Shown in pieces: positions 53,699 through 62,287 of a DNA stretch of 64,000 nucleotides; within the stretch, counting starts at the first letter, position 1, and the number at the start of each line of letters is the position of its first letter. The stretch is taken from contig NZ_CP102278.1 of the NCBI RefSeq assembly GCF_025149915.1, forward strand, positions 2,993,001-3,057,000. The letters are read 5' to 3'. The notes beneath the pieces were generated by a model. The model did not search any database, was not told the origin of the DNA, and saw only the letters and a list, made by a program, of their open reading frames with translations. Position numbers and translations under genes: made by a program. The DNA comes from Coprococcus eutactus (GTDB lineage Bacteria; Bacillota; Clostridia; Lachnospirales; Lachnospiraceae).

Positions 53699-55306
53699 CT
53701 ACTTATTCCCCGTATGTTCAGTTCTGTACTTTGATGGCGACATTCCAAATCTCTTCTTGAACACGTAGCTGAAGTAATTTGCATCCTGATATCCCACCTG
53801 CTCTGCTATCTTATAGCTTTTCTCATTTGTCTCAAGTATGAGATTGGCTGCGTGATCCATCCTGTAATCCGTCAGATACGAGATAAATGACTTGCCTGTC
53901 TCCTTCTTGAACACCGATGAAAAATACGAATTGGACACACCAAGCTCTGAGCACACCGTATCCAGCGACAGATCGGGCTCCATATACCTGCCAACTATCA
54001 TATTCTGGGCATCCGTTACCATTCTTCTGGATGTGTTATTTCTGGCATTTTTCAATTCCTCGCTGATCGCCATAGATGTGTCTATGAGCCATGCTGTGAG
54101 TGTGACTTCATCCATCTCCGGAACCTTCTCATATGGGTTACTGATTCCACCTGAAAAATTGTCAAAATCTATAAAATTATTTGCGCAGAATCTGTAGAAT
54201 GTTCCTACCATCTCCATGAGCGTCAGCTTGTACCTGTTCATGGTCTGTGCAGATCTGTGCAGCTTCTCTATCTCATCATGTACTGCGCCCTCAATGGCAT
54301 CTCTTTTGCCAAGATATATTGACTTGATAAGCTCATGCATATTTGCATCTTCATACTGTACTGCTGCCTTCTGCTCCTTCGGTGCGATCTCAGCAATATT
54401 TATAGCCCTCTGGGTTCCGTATAAAACCCTGTATGATACAGCTTCCCTGGCACCCTCATATGAATTGTTGATATTCAGGAGGCTGTCGCACACTCTGCCA
54501 ATACCGGCAGTCACCACGGCGCCCATGACTCGGTAAGCCCATCTGCAGAATCTGTCACAGGCATCCGTCAGCTCTGACATGGCATCCTCCGAGGCTATCT
54601 CGATGATTAGCACTGTGTTGCCCAAGTATGTAAACACCTGGCATGTCCATGTATCAGCAATTCTGTCCTTGATCTGCTGTTCCACCGACATTGACAACAG
54701 AAGTGGGTTCATTCCATCTGGAACGTGATGCTCCGATGTATGAAAAACCGTGCAGCAATAAAGCGGTCCTTTCATATCGATCTGGTATGCTGCAAGGAAT
54801 TTCTCATAATCCGACTCGCTCACTCTGCCCTCTATCAGGGATACAAACAGATTTGTCTGAAGAACAGGCAGAGATGCATTGAAATAATTTGCAAGCTTTT
54901 CCACATTCAGCTTTTCCTCCCTCTCCTTGTCCAGAGAGTTCTTGACCCTCTTCAGGCAGTCTGAAAGTTCTAAGGCATTTATAGGCTTGAGCATGTACTC
55001 CTCTATCTCAAGGTGCACTGCCTCCTTGGCATACTCAAACTCATCAAATCCTGTGAATATGATGATGTGTATATTCTGATAATCATTGTTAAGTCTACTG
55101 GACAGCTCAAGACCGTCCATATACGGCATCTTGATGTCCGTTATGACCACATCCGGCTGCAGCTTCTCCACCAGTTCAAGAGCCTTAACACCGTTGTTGG
55201 CACTGCCCACAACATCAAATCCGAGCATATCCCAGTGGATCTTTCTCTCTATAACATCTATAACCTCTTCCTCGTCATCGACAAGGATAACCTTGTATTT
55301 ATCCAT
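53699..55306 (-). CDS. YesN-type response regulator with AraC output
   Basis: The 535 residues: a receiver domain (ILVDDEEEVIDVIERK, phospho-Asp in DVVITDIKMPYMDGLEL, FTGFDEFEYAKEA, lysine in LKPINALELSD), a long middle region, and two AraC HTHs (LDTVCSELGVSNSYFSSVFK and KIAEQVGYQDANYFSYVFKK). The ATG at 55306 follows AGAAAGGA. An in-frame start at 55330 is less likely. It is the first gene of the sensing operon and probably activates the mgl operon. Confidence 0.94.
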   Translation of the reverse strand: MDKYKVILVDDEEEVIDVIERKIHWDMLGFDVVGSANNGVKALELVEKLQPDVVITDIKMPYMDGLELSSRLNNDYQNIHIIIFTGFDEFEYAKEAVHLEIEEYMLKPINALELSDCLKRVKNSLDKEREEKLNVEKLANYFNASLPVLQTNLFVSLIEGRVSESDYEKFLAAYQIDMKGPLYCCTVFHTSEHHVPDGMNPLLLSMSVEQQIKDRIADTWTCQVFTYLGNTVLIIEIASEDAMSELTDACDRFCRWAYRVMGAVVTAGIGRVCDSLLNINNSYEGAREAVSYRVLYGTQRAINIAEIAPKEQKAAVQYEDANMHELIKSIYLGKRDAIEGAVHDEIEKLHRSAQTMNRYKLTLMEMVGTFYRFCANNFIDFDNFSGGISNPYEKVPEMDEVTLTAWLIDTSMAISEELKNARNNTSRRMVTDAQNMIVGRYMEPDLSLDTVCSELGVSNSYFSSVFKKETGKSFISYLTDYRMDHAANLILETNEKSYKIAEQVGYQDANYFSYVFKKRFGMSPSKYRTEHTGNK

Positions 55307-55338
55307 AGTAAGAATCCTTTCTATCATCAAATACCACC

Positions 55339-55372
55339 CGGTTCACCGGTTTTTTCCAGCAGTGTAATTATA
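55339..55372 (-). promoter_or_regulatory. Promoter region of the yesN operon
   Basis: TATAAT on the minus strand at 55372-55367 with an extended TTTGA. The -35 is weak. A CCGGTTCACCGG palindrome lies in the leader at 55339-55350. Confidence 0.5.
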
Positions 55373-55439
55373 TCAAATACCGCAAAGAATATCTGTACTT
55401 TTATTATTTTTTCATTATTTCTTCATCTATACCGTTAGG

Positions 55440-55709
55440 GAAATTTCTCACCTGCCCGTGACTCGAAACCTTGCCTGTTTCCAGCTGAGGATCCAGCTTG
55501 TTTACGGCTGAACATCTTGCCCTCCCGTAATCTGGAATATTTTCCCTATCTCCAGCAAAATAGCTGCTGTAGGATAAAATTGTAACTCCCCCCACATATA
55601 GCCCTTACAGGAAAATAGAGCGAAGGAAGCGGAACACTCGCCCAAGATTTTACAATATATAAATATCTCCTCAGGCCAGCCTTCTGTGCATGCGGGTCCC
55701 TCCTTATGA
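55440..55709. other. Gene-free stretch between the sensing and mgl operons
   Basis: About 270 bp. A 73-codon minus-strand frame is open but has no credible start or family. I see nothing else. Confidence 0.4.
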
Positions 55710-55754
55710 AAAAAGCCGCTCAATCCATCCTGTAGACGATCCGAGCGGCTTTTT
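55710..55754 (-). terminator. Terminator of the mgl operon
   Basis: AAAAAGCCGCTC and GAGCGGCTTTTT pair perfectly. On the minus strand the run TTTTTTC follows, 37 bp beyond the permease stop. Confidence 0.9.
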
Positions 55755-55790
55755 ATATAAAGGTTTTGTGAGAGTTAAATTTGTTGTTCC

Positions 55791-57443
55791 TTACTTCTTC
55801 TGTACATACTTGAGACAGTCAAGAGTTACAGCGGCAAGGATGATGATACCTTCGAATATGAACTGAAGGTTTGTATCAATACCAAGAATGGTAAGTGAGT
55901 AGGTAAGTGATGTGAAGATAAGAACACCAGTTACAACACCGGAGATCTTACCGATACCACCTGTGAATGAAACACCACCAACAACGCAGGCTGCTATGGC
56001 GTCCATATCCCAGCCCTGTCCATAAGCTGCACTACCTGAACCAACCATTCTGTTACACTCAAGCCATGATCCGAATCCGTAAAGGATACCGGCAAGGATG
56101 AATGCGCCAAGTGTTACCTTGAAAACTGATATACCTGAAACTGCTGCTGCCTCCGGGTTTCCACCTACAGCGTACAGATTCTTACCAAATGTAGTCTTGT
56201 TCCAGATGAACCATACTACTACGATTGCAACTACTGCCCAAATGATAATAGTTGGGAAACTTCCTATTGTTGGGATGAACATATTTGGTATTGCTGAATC
56301 AATAGCACCAAATGAAACACCCTTTGTCGCATATGTTACAAGTCCGAAGATGATCAGCATGTTCGCCATTGTTGAAATGAACGGATGCATCTTGTACTTC
56401 GCCATGAAGAAACCTGCAATACTTGAAAATACTGTTGTGAGGATAATACATGCAACAAGTGCAAATAATGCTTTTCCTACAACCGGCATACTTGAGAAAT
56501 CAAATATGTGTCCGAACACACCACCTGTATTTGCACCATTGTGCATGATAATGGTAGCTGTAACCATACCCATACCAACCATACGTCCAATCGAAAGATC
56601 GGTACCAGTCAGGAGGATAAGTCCCGCAACTCCGAGTGCCAGGAACATTCTAGGTGATGCCTGCTGAAGTATGTTCAGTATATTGGTAACTGTGAGGAGC
56701 TGTGTGTTCTTCACAATTGGAGTGATGATACAAAGTGCAATGAATATCAACACGATTACTATATACAGACCGTTCTTGTAAAGGAACTGTGTTGTGTTGA
56801 ATGTGTACTTGTAATTCTCAAATTTCTGTGCTCTGCTCTGCATGAATGTGTACTTGGACATTCTAAGGAGATCTATCAGATGATACTTGTGTGAAAATGC
56901 ATCATGCTTTCTGTCCTTAATCTCCTGAAGTCTTGACTCATGTGTCATCTGTGCATCAAAGAGCTTGTTCTTGTATACATATTTCTCGTCCTTGATCTCT
57001 TCCGGATCAGAGAGCTTTGCAAGTGTCTGCTCATGCTCTGTCTTGAGTGTTGCCTTTACTCTCTCATATGACTCATTTTCTGCTGCCTTCTCAGTCTCGC
57101 AGCTTGCCACTACCTTGCTGTAGTACTCGCTGTCATAATGCTCCTTAAGGTATCCCTCTGCGTCAGCGATAAGCTTTGCAACCTTATCCTTGTTGGCTGC
57201 CTCAACTGCCTTTGCCTTCTCCAGGGCTGCCTTATCCTTTGCGATTATGCTATCCTTTTCTTCCTTTGATAAATTCTTATCTTCCTTTGCGATAGCTATA
57301 TGGTTCTTCAAACTACGAACCTTGTCAGATCCATCAACTCGAAGTTCATCGATCTGAGCCTGTATCTTTCCAACATATTCATCAATCGGCTTAAGGAGTT
57401 TTTCCTCTGCATCAGCCGAAAGGATCATATTTTTATCTGCCAT
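55791..57443 (-). CDS. mglC: Galactose-type ABC permease with an N-terminal coiled-coil extension
   Basis: The C-terminal ~330 residues are an MglC/RbsC-type permease (VAGLILLTGTDLSIGRMVGM, FISTMANMLIIFG, ATKGVSFG, GRLVGSGSAAYG-like NRMVGSGSAAYG, AACVVGGVSFTGGIG) with eight or more helices. The first ~190 residues are charged and helical (ALEKAKAVEAANKDKVAKLI, KEEKDSIIAKDKAALEK), an added coiled-coil region absent from ordinary permeases. The start is the second ATG at 57443, with GAGGAG seven bases upstream. The long extension could couple to cytoplasmic proteins; this is unknown. Confidence 0.92.
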   Translation of the reverse strand: MADKNMILSADAEEKLLKPIDEYVGKIQAQIDELRVDGSDKVRSLKNHIAIAKEDKNLSKEEKDSIIAKDKAALEKAKAVEAANKDKVAKLIADAEGYLKEHYDSEYYSKVVASCETEKAAENESYERVKATLKTEHEQTLAKLSDPEEIKDEKYVYKNKLFDAQMTHESRLQEIKDRKHDAFSHKYHLIDLLRMSKYTFMQSRAQKFENYKYTFNTTQFLYKNGLYIVIVLIFIALCIITPIVKNTQLLTVTNILNILQQASPRMFLALGVAGLILLTGTDLSIGRMVGMGMVTATIIMHNGANTGGVFGHIFDFSSMPVVGKALFALVACIILTTVFSSIAGFFMAKYKMHPFISTMANMLIIFGLVTYATKGVSFGAIDSAIPNMFIPTIGSFPTIIIWAVVAIVVVWFIWNKTTFGKNLYAVGGNPEAAAVSGISVFKVTLGAFILAGILYGFGSWLECNRMVGSGSAAYGQGWDMDAIAACVVGGVSFTGGIGKISGVVTGVLIFTSLTYSLTILGIDTNLQFIFEGIIILAAVTLDCLKYVQKK

Positions 57444-57460
57444 ATCCATGCTCCTCTCTA

Positions 57461-58969
57461 TTACAAATATTTAGCACTAAGTCTTAACAATTCTTCCTGA
57501 TTAGTCTCCTTGGTATTTACAATTCCGGCAAGGTGTCCATTTGACATAACACCTATACGGTTTGTGATACCCAGGATTTCCGGCATCTCAGAGGAGACAA
57601 CTATGATAGTCTTGCCCTGCTTTGCCATGTTGATTATAAGTTCATATATTTCATACTTAGCTCCTACATCGATACCTCTTGTAGGATCATCCATCATGAA
57701 TACATTTGGTGAACGCTCAAGCCATTTTCCAAAGATAACCTTCTGCTGGTTACCACCGGACAGGTTGGCGATCATATCGTCAGGTCCCATACACTTGGTG
57801 TGCATGACCTTGATCTCCTCAGCTGTGGCACGAACCATGCTGTCATGTGACAGTGCCACGCCGCTCTTGTAGTGGTTCATATTTGCAATGGTGGTATTGA
57901 AGGTGATATCTGCCTTGAGGAAGAGACCATTTGCCTTTCTCTCCTCAGTGATGAGGGCAAATCCGTGATCCATAGCATCCTTTGGACCAGTGAAGTTCAT
58001 GATCTTGCCACCATACATTACATTTCCTGCTGCTCTTGTACGAATACCAAATATAGTTTCCAGGAGCTCTGTACGGCCTGCGCCAACCAGACCATAGAGG
58101 CCGAATATCTCGCCCTTCTTCACATCAAATGTGATGTTCTGGAGCTTCGGTGCATACTTTGTGGAGAGTCCCTGTACTGAGAGGATCGTCTCACCCGGCG
58201 TATTGTCGACCGGTGGGAATCTGTTATCAAGTGAACGACCAACCATGGCTGATATAAGCTCGTTCATGTTGGTGTCCTTGCTGTCCTTTGTCATGACCAG
58301 ACTACCGTCTCGGAGAACTGATATCTGATCACAGATCTCGAATATCTCATCCATCTTATGTGAGATGTAGATCAGGGAAATTCCCTGCTCCTTGAGCTGT
58401 CTCATCATCTTGAAAAGCTTTGCAACCTCTGGTGCTGTCAGCGATGATGTAGGCTCATCAAGTACGATTACCTTGGAATTGTACGAAATAGCCTTTGCGA
58501 TCTCACACATCTGTCTCTTGGAAACTGACATCCTCTTCATCGGCTGTGTAAGATTGACCGTTATACCCAGCTTTCTGAACAAGTCTGAAGCTTCCTTCTT
58601 CATACGGCCCTCGTCGATGACTCCAAGAGAGTTCTTTGGATAACGTCCAAGGAACAGGTTGTCAACAACGCTTCTCTCAAGGCACTGATTTAATTCCTGA
58701 TGAACCATCGCAACTCCATTCTCGAGTGCATCCTTAGGGCCAGAGAAATTTACTTCTTTTCCATCTAATATTATTGTTCCTTCGTCCTTCTGATAGGTTC
58801 CGAAGAGACACTTCATCATTGTCGATTTACCGGCACCATTCTCACCCATAAGTCCCATGATCGAACCAGGTTTAACATTCAAATTAATATGGTTAAGGAC
58901 CTTGTTTCTGCCGAATGATTTGCTCATGCCTTGAATCGATAAGATGTATTTATTCTTATCTTCTGCCAT
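57461..58969 (-). CDS. mglA: Galactose-type ABC ATP-binding protein (double ATPase)
   Basis: The 502 residues hold two ATPase domains. The first has Walker A MGENGAGKSTMMKCLFG, signature MSVSKRQMCEIAKAI and Walker B KVIVLDEPTSSLTA. The second has the degenerate P-loop YGLVGAGRTELLETIFG, LSGGNQQKVIFGKWL and VFMMDDPTRGIDVGAKYEIY. Degenerate second sites are normal for MglA/RbsA. The ATG at 58969 has AAAGGAAG upstream. The open frame to 59065 runs into the hairpins. Confidence 0.94.
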   Translation of the reverse strand: MAEDKNKYILSIQGMSKSFGRNKVLNHINLNVKPGSIMGLMGENGAGKSTMMKCLFGTYQKDEGTIILDGKEVNFSGPKDALENGVAMVHQELNQCLERSVVDNLFLGRYPKNSLGVIDEGRMKKEASDLFRKLGITVNLTQPMKRMSVSKRQMCEIAKAISYNSKVIVLDEPTSSLTAPEVAKLFKMMRQLKEQGISLIYISHKMDEIFEICDQISVLRDGSLVMTKDSKDTNMNELISAMVGRSLDNRFPPVDNTPGETILSVQGLSTKYAPKLQNITFDVKKGEIFGLYGLVGAGRTELLETIFGIRTRAAGNVMYGGKIMNFTGPKDAMDHGFALITEERKANGLFLKADITFNTTIANMNHYKSGVALSHDSMVRATAEEIKVMHTKCMGPDDMIANLSGGNQQKVIFGKWLERSPNVFMMDDPTRGIDVGAKYEIYELIINMAKQGKTIIVVSSEMPEILGITNRIGVMSNGHLAGIVNTKETNQEELLRLSAKYL

Positions 58970-59035
58970 ATCTCTACTTCCTTTCATTGAACACCAGCCC
59001 ATTAAAAGTCGCCTTCGGCGAGGGCTGATGCTACA

Positions 59036-59108
59036 TATCAAGTTTTCATAGAAAACTTGATACATACTCTTAGTAAAAGAAGGGTATCAAATGTTTAGTC
59101 TGACACCC
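59036..59108 (-). other. Two hairpins between mglB and mglA
   Basis: TATCAAGTTTTC/GAAAACTTGATA (59036-59062, perfect 12-bp stem, 3-nt loop) and GGGTATCA/TGACACCC (59082-59108, one mismatch) lie in the 187-bp gap. The second is followed by a T-rich stretch on the minus strand. They probably stabilise the mglB message or partly terminate, so the binding protein outnumbers the transporter. Confidence 0.7.
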
Positions 59109-59156
59109 CTCTGAGTTAAATCATTTCCTATTGATCAATCATCCAGGTAACTTATA

Positions 59157-60428
59157 TTACTTAGAGAGAATTGATGTGTATGATGCTGCATTGTCTGTCT
59201 TAACCATGTTGATTGCAAATGCATCGTACTCGCCTGGGTTACCAAGACGGTTTGTGATGTTAGACTCTGTCTGACCATCACCACCGATGTAATCTACATT
59301 CAGGTTAAGAAGGTCATCATAGTTCTGAAGAAGTGGCTGGTATGTTGAGCTCAGGAAGTTATCTGAAGCGTTGTAGATATCAAGCCATACCTTCTTGCTT
59401 GGGCTCTTGCTTGAGTCAAGCTGCTTTGAAACCTTGTCATAAACCTTTGTTGAATCTGTGAAATCCTGATAGTTATCTGCTGTTACTGCCACATTCAGCG
59501 CGTAGTATGATCTCTCGTCTGCGCTGTATCTGTAATCAACACCTTCCTCAAGCTGATTTCCAGCCTCATCAGCTGTACCGATACCAGTATCAACATCTAC
59601 ACCATCAAGTGCGTTACGGAGAACTCTCAGTGTCAGGTAAGCCTGAACATCTGCATGCTGTGAAATTGTTCCACCGTAGCCCTCTGCGATTGCTGCAACT
59701 GCATCGCTGTTAGCGTCGTATCCAAATGTAGGAACCTTTGCGTCCTTTGCCCAAGCATTGAACATTGACATTCCCATACCATCGTTATTTGAAACAACTA
59801 CATCGATCTGATCACCAAATGAAGCTGTCCATGTTCCTATTGCATTACCAGCTGTAGCTGCATCCCATGTAGCTCCTGCTGAGTTCTTCATCTCCTGTGA
59901 TGCAAGCTCTCTGATCGTATATGTCTTGCCATCAACATCAAGCTTAGCATCCTGTACTACTGTTGCCTTACCATCTACATTTGTTCCGGCTGGTGTTGAA
60001 TCAACTGCTCCGCTTGCATCAACGCCTGTGCCAAGTGCTGAACGAACACCTCTTGTACGTGCGATTGAATCATTGTGTCCGATATCACCGATTGCAAGTA
60101 CATATCCGATGACTCCATCGCCGTTACGATCGATCGTTGCTGCGTTTGCCTTGATGTAATCAAGAACCATCTGGCCCTGGAGCTCAGCACCCTGATTAGC
60201 ATCAAATCCTACATAATATGTGTCCTTGTTGTAGTTAAGGGCATCTTTGTCAAGCTCTCCTGTTGAGCTATTAGATGGCTGACGGTTGAACCAGCAAAGT
60301 GGCTTGTCCTTGTTGGCTACTCCACTGCTTGAGCTTCCGCCACTTGAGCTTCCGCCTGATCCACATCCTACCATTGATAAAGCAAGTGTTGCAGCTGCTG
60401 CTACAGCTAAAATTCTTCTTTTTCTCAT
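59157..60428 (-). CDS. mglB: Galactose-binding lipoprotein, apparently circularly permuted
   Basis: The 423 residues begin with a signal peptide and lipobox Cys22 (LALSMVGCGSGG) and a Ser/Gly linker. The mature part then starts at KPLCWFNRQPS (42-52), which in ordinary MglB proteins lies about 100 residues in (compare IPVIFFNREPV in the protein at 49777-50817). The normal order follows: DRNGDGVIGYV calcium loop (100-110), GHNDSIARTRG, VVVSNNDGMGMSMF, FGYDANSDAV and the usual C-terminal end. After a ~20-residue linker (324-344) comes KKVWLDIYNASDNFLSS...AFAINMVKTDNAASYTSILSK (345-423), the segment that normally begins the protein. All ligand-contact segments are present, only reordered. The ATG at 60428 has AGGAGGG upstream. 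Confidence 0.93.
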   Translation of the reverse strand: MRKRRILAVAAAATLALSMVGCGSGGSSSGGSSSSGVANKDKPLCWFNRQPSNSSTGELDKDALNYNKDTYYVGFDANQGAELQGQMVLDYIKANAATIDRNGDGVIGYVLAIGDIGHNDSIARTRGVRSALGTGVDASGAVDSTPAGTNVDGKATVVQDAKLDVDGKTYTIRELASQEMKNSAGATWDAATAGNAIGTWTASFGDQIDVVVSNNDGMGMSMFNAWAKDAKVPTFGYDANSDAVAAIAEGYGGTISQHADVQAYLTLRVLRNALDGVDVDTGIGTADEAGNQLEEGVDYRYSADERSYYALNVAVTADNYQDFTDSTKVYDKVSKQLDSSKSPSKKVWLDIYNASDNFLSSTYQPLLQNYDDLLNLNVDYIGGDGQTESNITNRLGNPGEYDAFAINMVKTDNAASYTSILSK

Positions 60429-60496
60429 ATTACATTCCCTCCTGTGTTTTGGCTTTGTGTGTTTTATTTTTTCGTCTTGCCTCATTGACTGTATTC

Positions 60497-60575
60497 ATTA
60501 TAATTTGACAGGAGTTTTGAAAGAATAGAATATTTTTGGATTAATTAGCAAAATTTTGCGATTTATCAAAATTTT
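60497..60575 (-). promoter_or_regulatory. mgl promoter region with paired upstream repeats
   Basis: TATAAT on the minus strand at 60502-60497 has no good -35 (TTCTTT at 17 bp), suggesting an activator. Two CAAAATTTT repeats at 60549-60557 and 60567-60575 are 18 bp apart, a spacing fit for an AraC-type regulator. A YesN role is inferred. Confidence 0.5.
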
Positions 60576-60721
60576 TATAGATATTTTTACTAATAGCGGT
60601 TAGTTAATAGTTATATGTCAGGTGTATTTTTTGCTTAACACGGGTAAAATTGCATATTGAGTTGAGCAATTTTGACTTATTCTACATTTTTAGAATGGCG
60701 TTGGTGGCAGCTTCTGTAACG

Positions 60722-60756
60722 AAAAGAGCGGGTATCCAGCTCACACCCGCTCTTTT
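60722..60756 (-). terminator. Terminator of the zinc-ribbon membrane protein gene
   Basis: AAAAGAGCGGGT and ACCCGCTCTTTT pair over 12 bp, 22 bp after the stop at 60778. A T-run follows on either strand. Confidence 0.88.
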
Positions 60757-60777
60757 CCAATTAGACAATATAACAAT

Positions 60778-61389
60778 TTACATGTTCACATTCATATAGC
60801 TTCCACAATAAGGACATTTGCTGGAATATCCAGTCGCTGCACGGAAACTCGAACCACAATTCGGGCATCTGACCGCCACAAGTCTCAGCTTATCCGGTGC
60901 CACCGGCTTGTTGTCCATGAGCTCTTCCTCACCTGGAAGCCTCTCATCCCTTACTGAATCCGGATCATAGCCGTATTTGCCATTGTACTCAAATATATCT
61001 ATCGTCAGACCTATTGGGTACATGCCGGCCCCCCTTGTAAATCCCGTTGGTATTATAGCCTCCCGCTCAACATGGTAGCTGTCAAAGTAATGCACGATCG
61101 TGTCCATCATATATGTATTGTTCACCTTAACAGAAGTATTCTCTGTGTATCCATATATCTTTGCAGGATACTTCGCTCCTTTTTTTACTATCATCTTCTT
61201 GTTGTGGACCAATATCGCCACCACTATATCCATTCCCCCACCGATCAGTAAGAAACTTCCCGGAAGGCTCAGCATGGCCAGGGGGAATTTTCCCGGCTCC
61301 GCTACAATCGCAAATATAATTCCCACGAAAACACCGACAGCAAGGAATATACTGCCAACCAAAACCACTATCTTATGAGCCGCATTCAT
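60778..61389 (-). CDS. Membrane protein with a C-terminal zinc ribbon
   Basis: The 203 residues: two hydrophobic helices (~5-30 and ~33-58), a beta-rich central domain (IVHYFDSYHVEREAIIPTGF), and a C-terminal zinc ribbon with VRCPNCGSSFRA and SKCPYCGSYM. This could link a membrane function to nucleic acid or protein binding. No family is identified. The ATG at 61389 follows GAAAGGAAG. It lies 59 bp from the TraX gene. Confidence 0.78.
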   Translation of the reverse strand: MNAAHKIVVLVGSIFLAVGVFVGIIFAIVAEPGKFPLAMLSLPGSFLLIGGGMDIVVAILVHNKKMIVKKGAKYPAKIYGYTENTSVKVNNTYMMDTIVHYFDSYHVEREAIIPTGFTRGAGMYPIGLTIDIFEYNGKYGYDPDSVRDERLPGEEELMDNKPVAPDKLRLVAVRCPNCGSSFRAATGYSSKCPYCGSYMNVNM

Positions 61390-61448
61390 ACTATTTCTTC
61401 CTTTCTCAAATATCTGCAAAAACCACCGATTCTCTGCTCATACCATGT

Positions 61449-62240
61449 CTACATCACCATCTGCCAGATTATGTACAATACAAGCAAGTGCCCCGGATAA
61501 AAAGCATAACAGAAGTATTTAAACCACTTCTTATGATATCCCAGTTTTCCATTGTATAGCCATATCACCGGCAATGCGATGAGCGCAAACGCCTGCTGCG
61601 GGAACTCAAAGCTATGTCCCGCTATACTAAACGTATAACAATATCCGCTAAGCAGCTGTGCATTGATGTAATACATACACACGAGCTGTGCTATCAATTT
61701 CCATGGTTCCTTGCCCCGGAACAGATAGAACATTATAACCATGACAACTCCCGCTCCATAGAAATCAACCATGGTGATCGTTCCTATCACATATCCCACA
61801 AGAGTCACAACAATCGCAACCGGGATCCACAGCCATACCTTGCCTGTTTTTCTTACCTTGTCTATCAATGCTATCAGAAGTAATCCTATGAGAAATGTCC
61901 AAAGTACATTCTGATGAAACAGATACAAGACGCTGTCTCCGGACACAAGATCAAACGGAACTTCAGATATCACCGCAAATATCAGCATTCTGCACAGATA
62001 TCTACGGAAATTACTGGTGTGATAAAACCCCTCAACTATCATGAAGGCAAATATCGGAAATGCTATTCTTCCTATGCATGTAAGTATATCCAAATATGGA
62101 AACAATGTTGCCCACATATGATCACTGAGCATACATGTCATCGCAATGATATGCAGCATACAGGAGCTGAATACTCCTGCTTTTATATTCCAGGACTGTT
62201 TCCCCGGATCAATCATTTTACCATTCTGTATATCCGTCAT
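61449..62240 (-). CDS. TraX-family membrane protein
   Basis: The 263 residues have about eight helices and the TraX pattern: LHIIAMTCMLSDHMWATLF, IGRIAFPIFAFMIVEGFYHT, FAVISEVPFDL, and the C-terminal YNGKLGYHKKWFKYFCYAFYPGHLLVLY. TraX acetylates F-pilin in E. coli, but chromosomal homologs in Clostridia have no known role. Start ATG at 62240. The stretch ahead contains a duplicated segment around the ribosome binding site. Confidence 0.88.
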   Translation of the reverse strand: MTDIQNGKMIDPGKQSWNIKAGVFSSCMLHIIAMTCMLSDHMWATLFPYLDILTCIGRIAFPIFAFMIVEGFYHTSNFRRYLCRMLIFAVISEVPFDLVSGDSVLYLFHQNVLWTFLIGLLLIALIDKVRKTGKVWLWIPVAIVVTLVGYVIGTITMVDFYGAGVVMVIMFYLFRGKEPWKLIAQLVCMYYINAQLLSGYCYTFSIAGHSFEFPQQAFALIALPVIWLYNGKLGYHKKWFKYFCYAFYPGHLLVLYIIWQMVM

Positions 62241-62282
62241 ATTGGTTCCTCCTTTTTATATGACTTCGTCATATTGGTTCCT
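62236..62282. repeat. Direct repeat ahead of the TraX start
   Basis: TCATATTGGTTCCT occurs twice, about 33 bp apart. The second copy is upstream of the start and would give a second AAGGAAC-type ribosome binding sequence and a silent ATG. It is a small duplication of the initiation region. Confidence 0.6.
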
Positions 62283-62287
62283 TCTCT

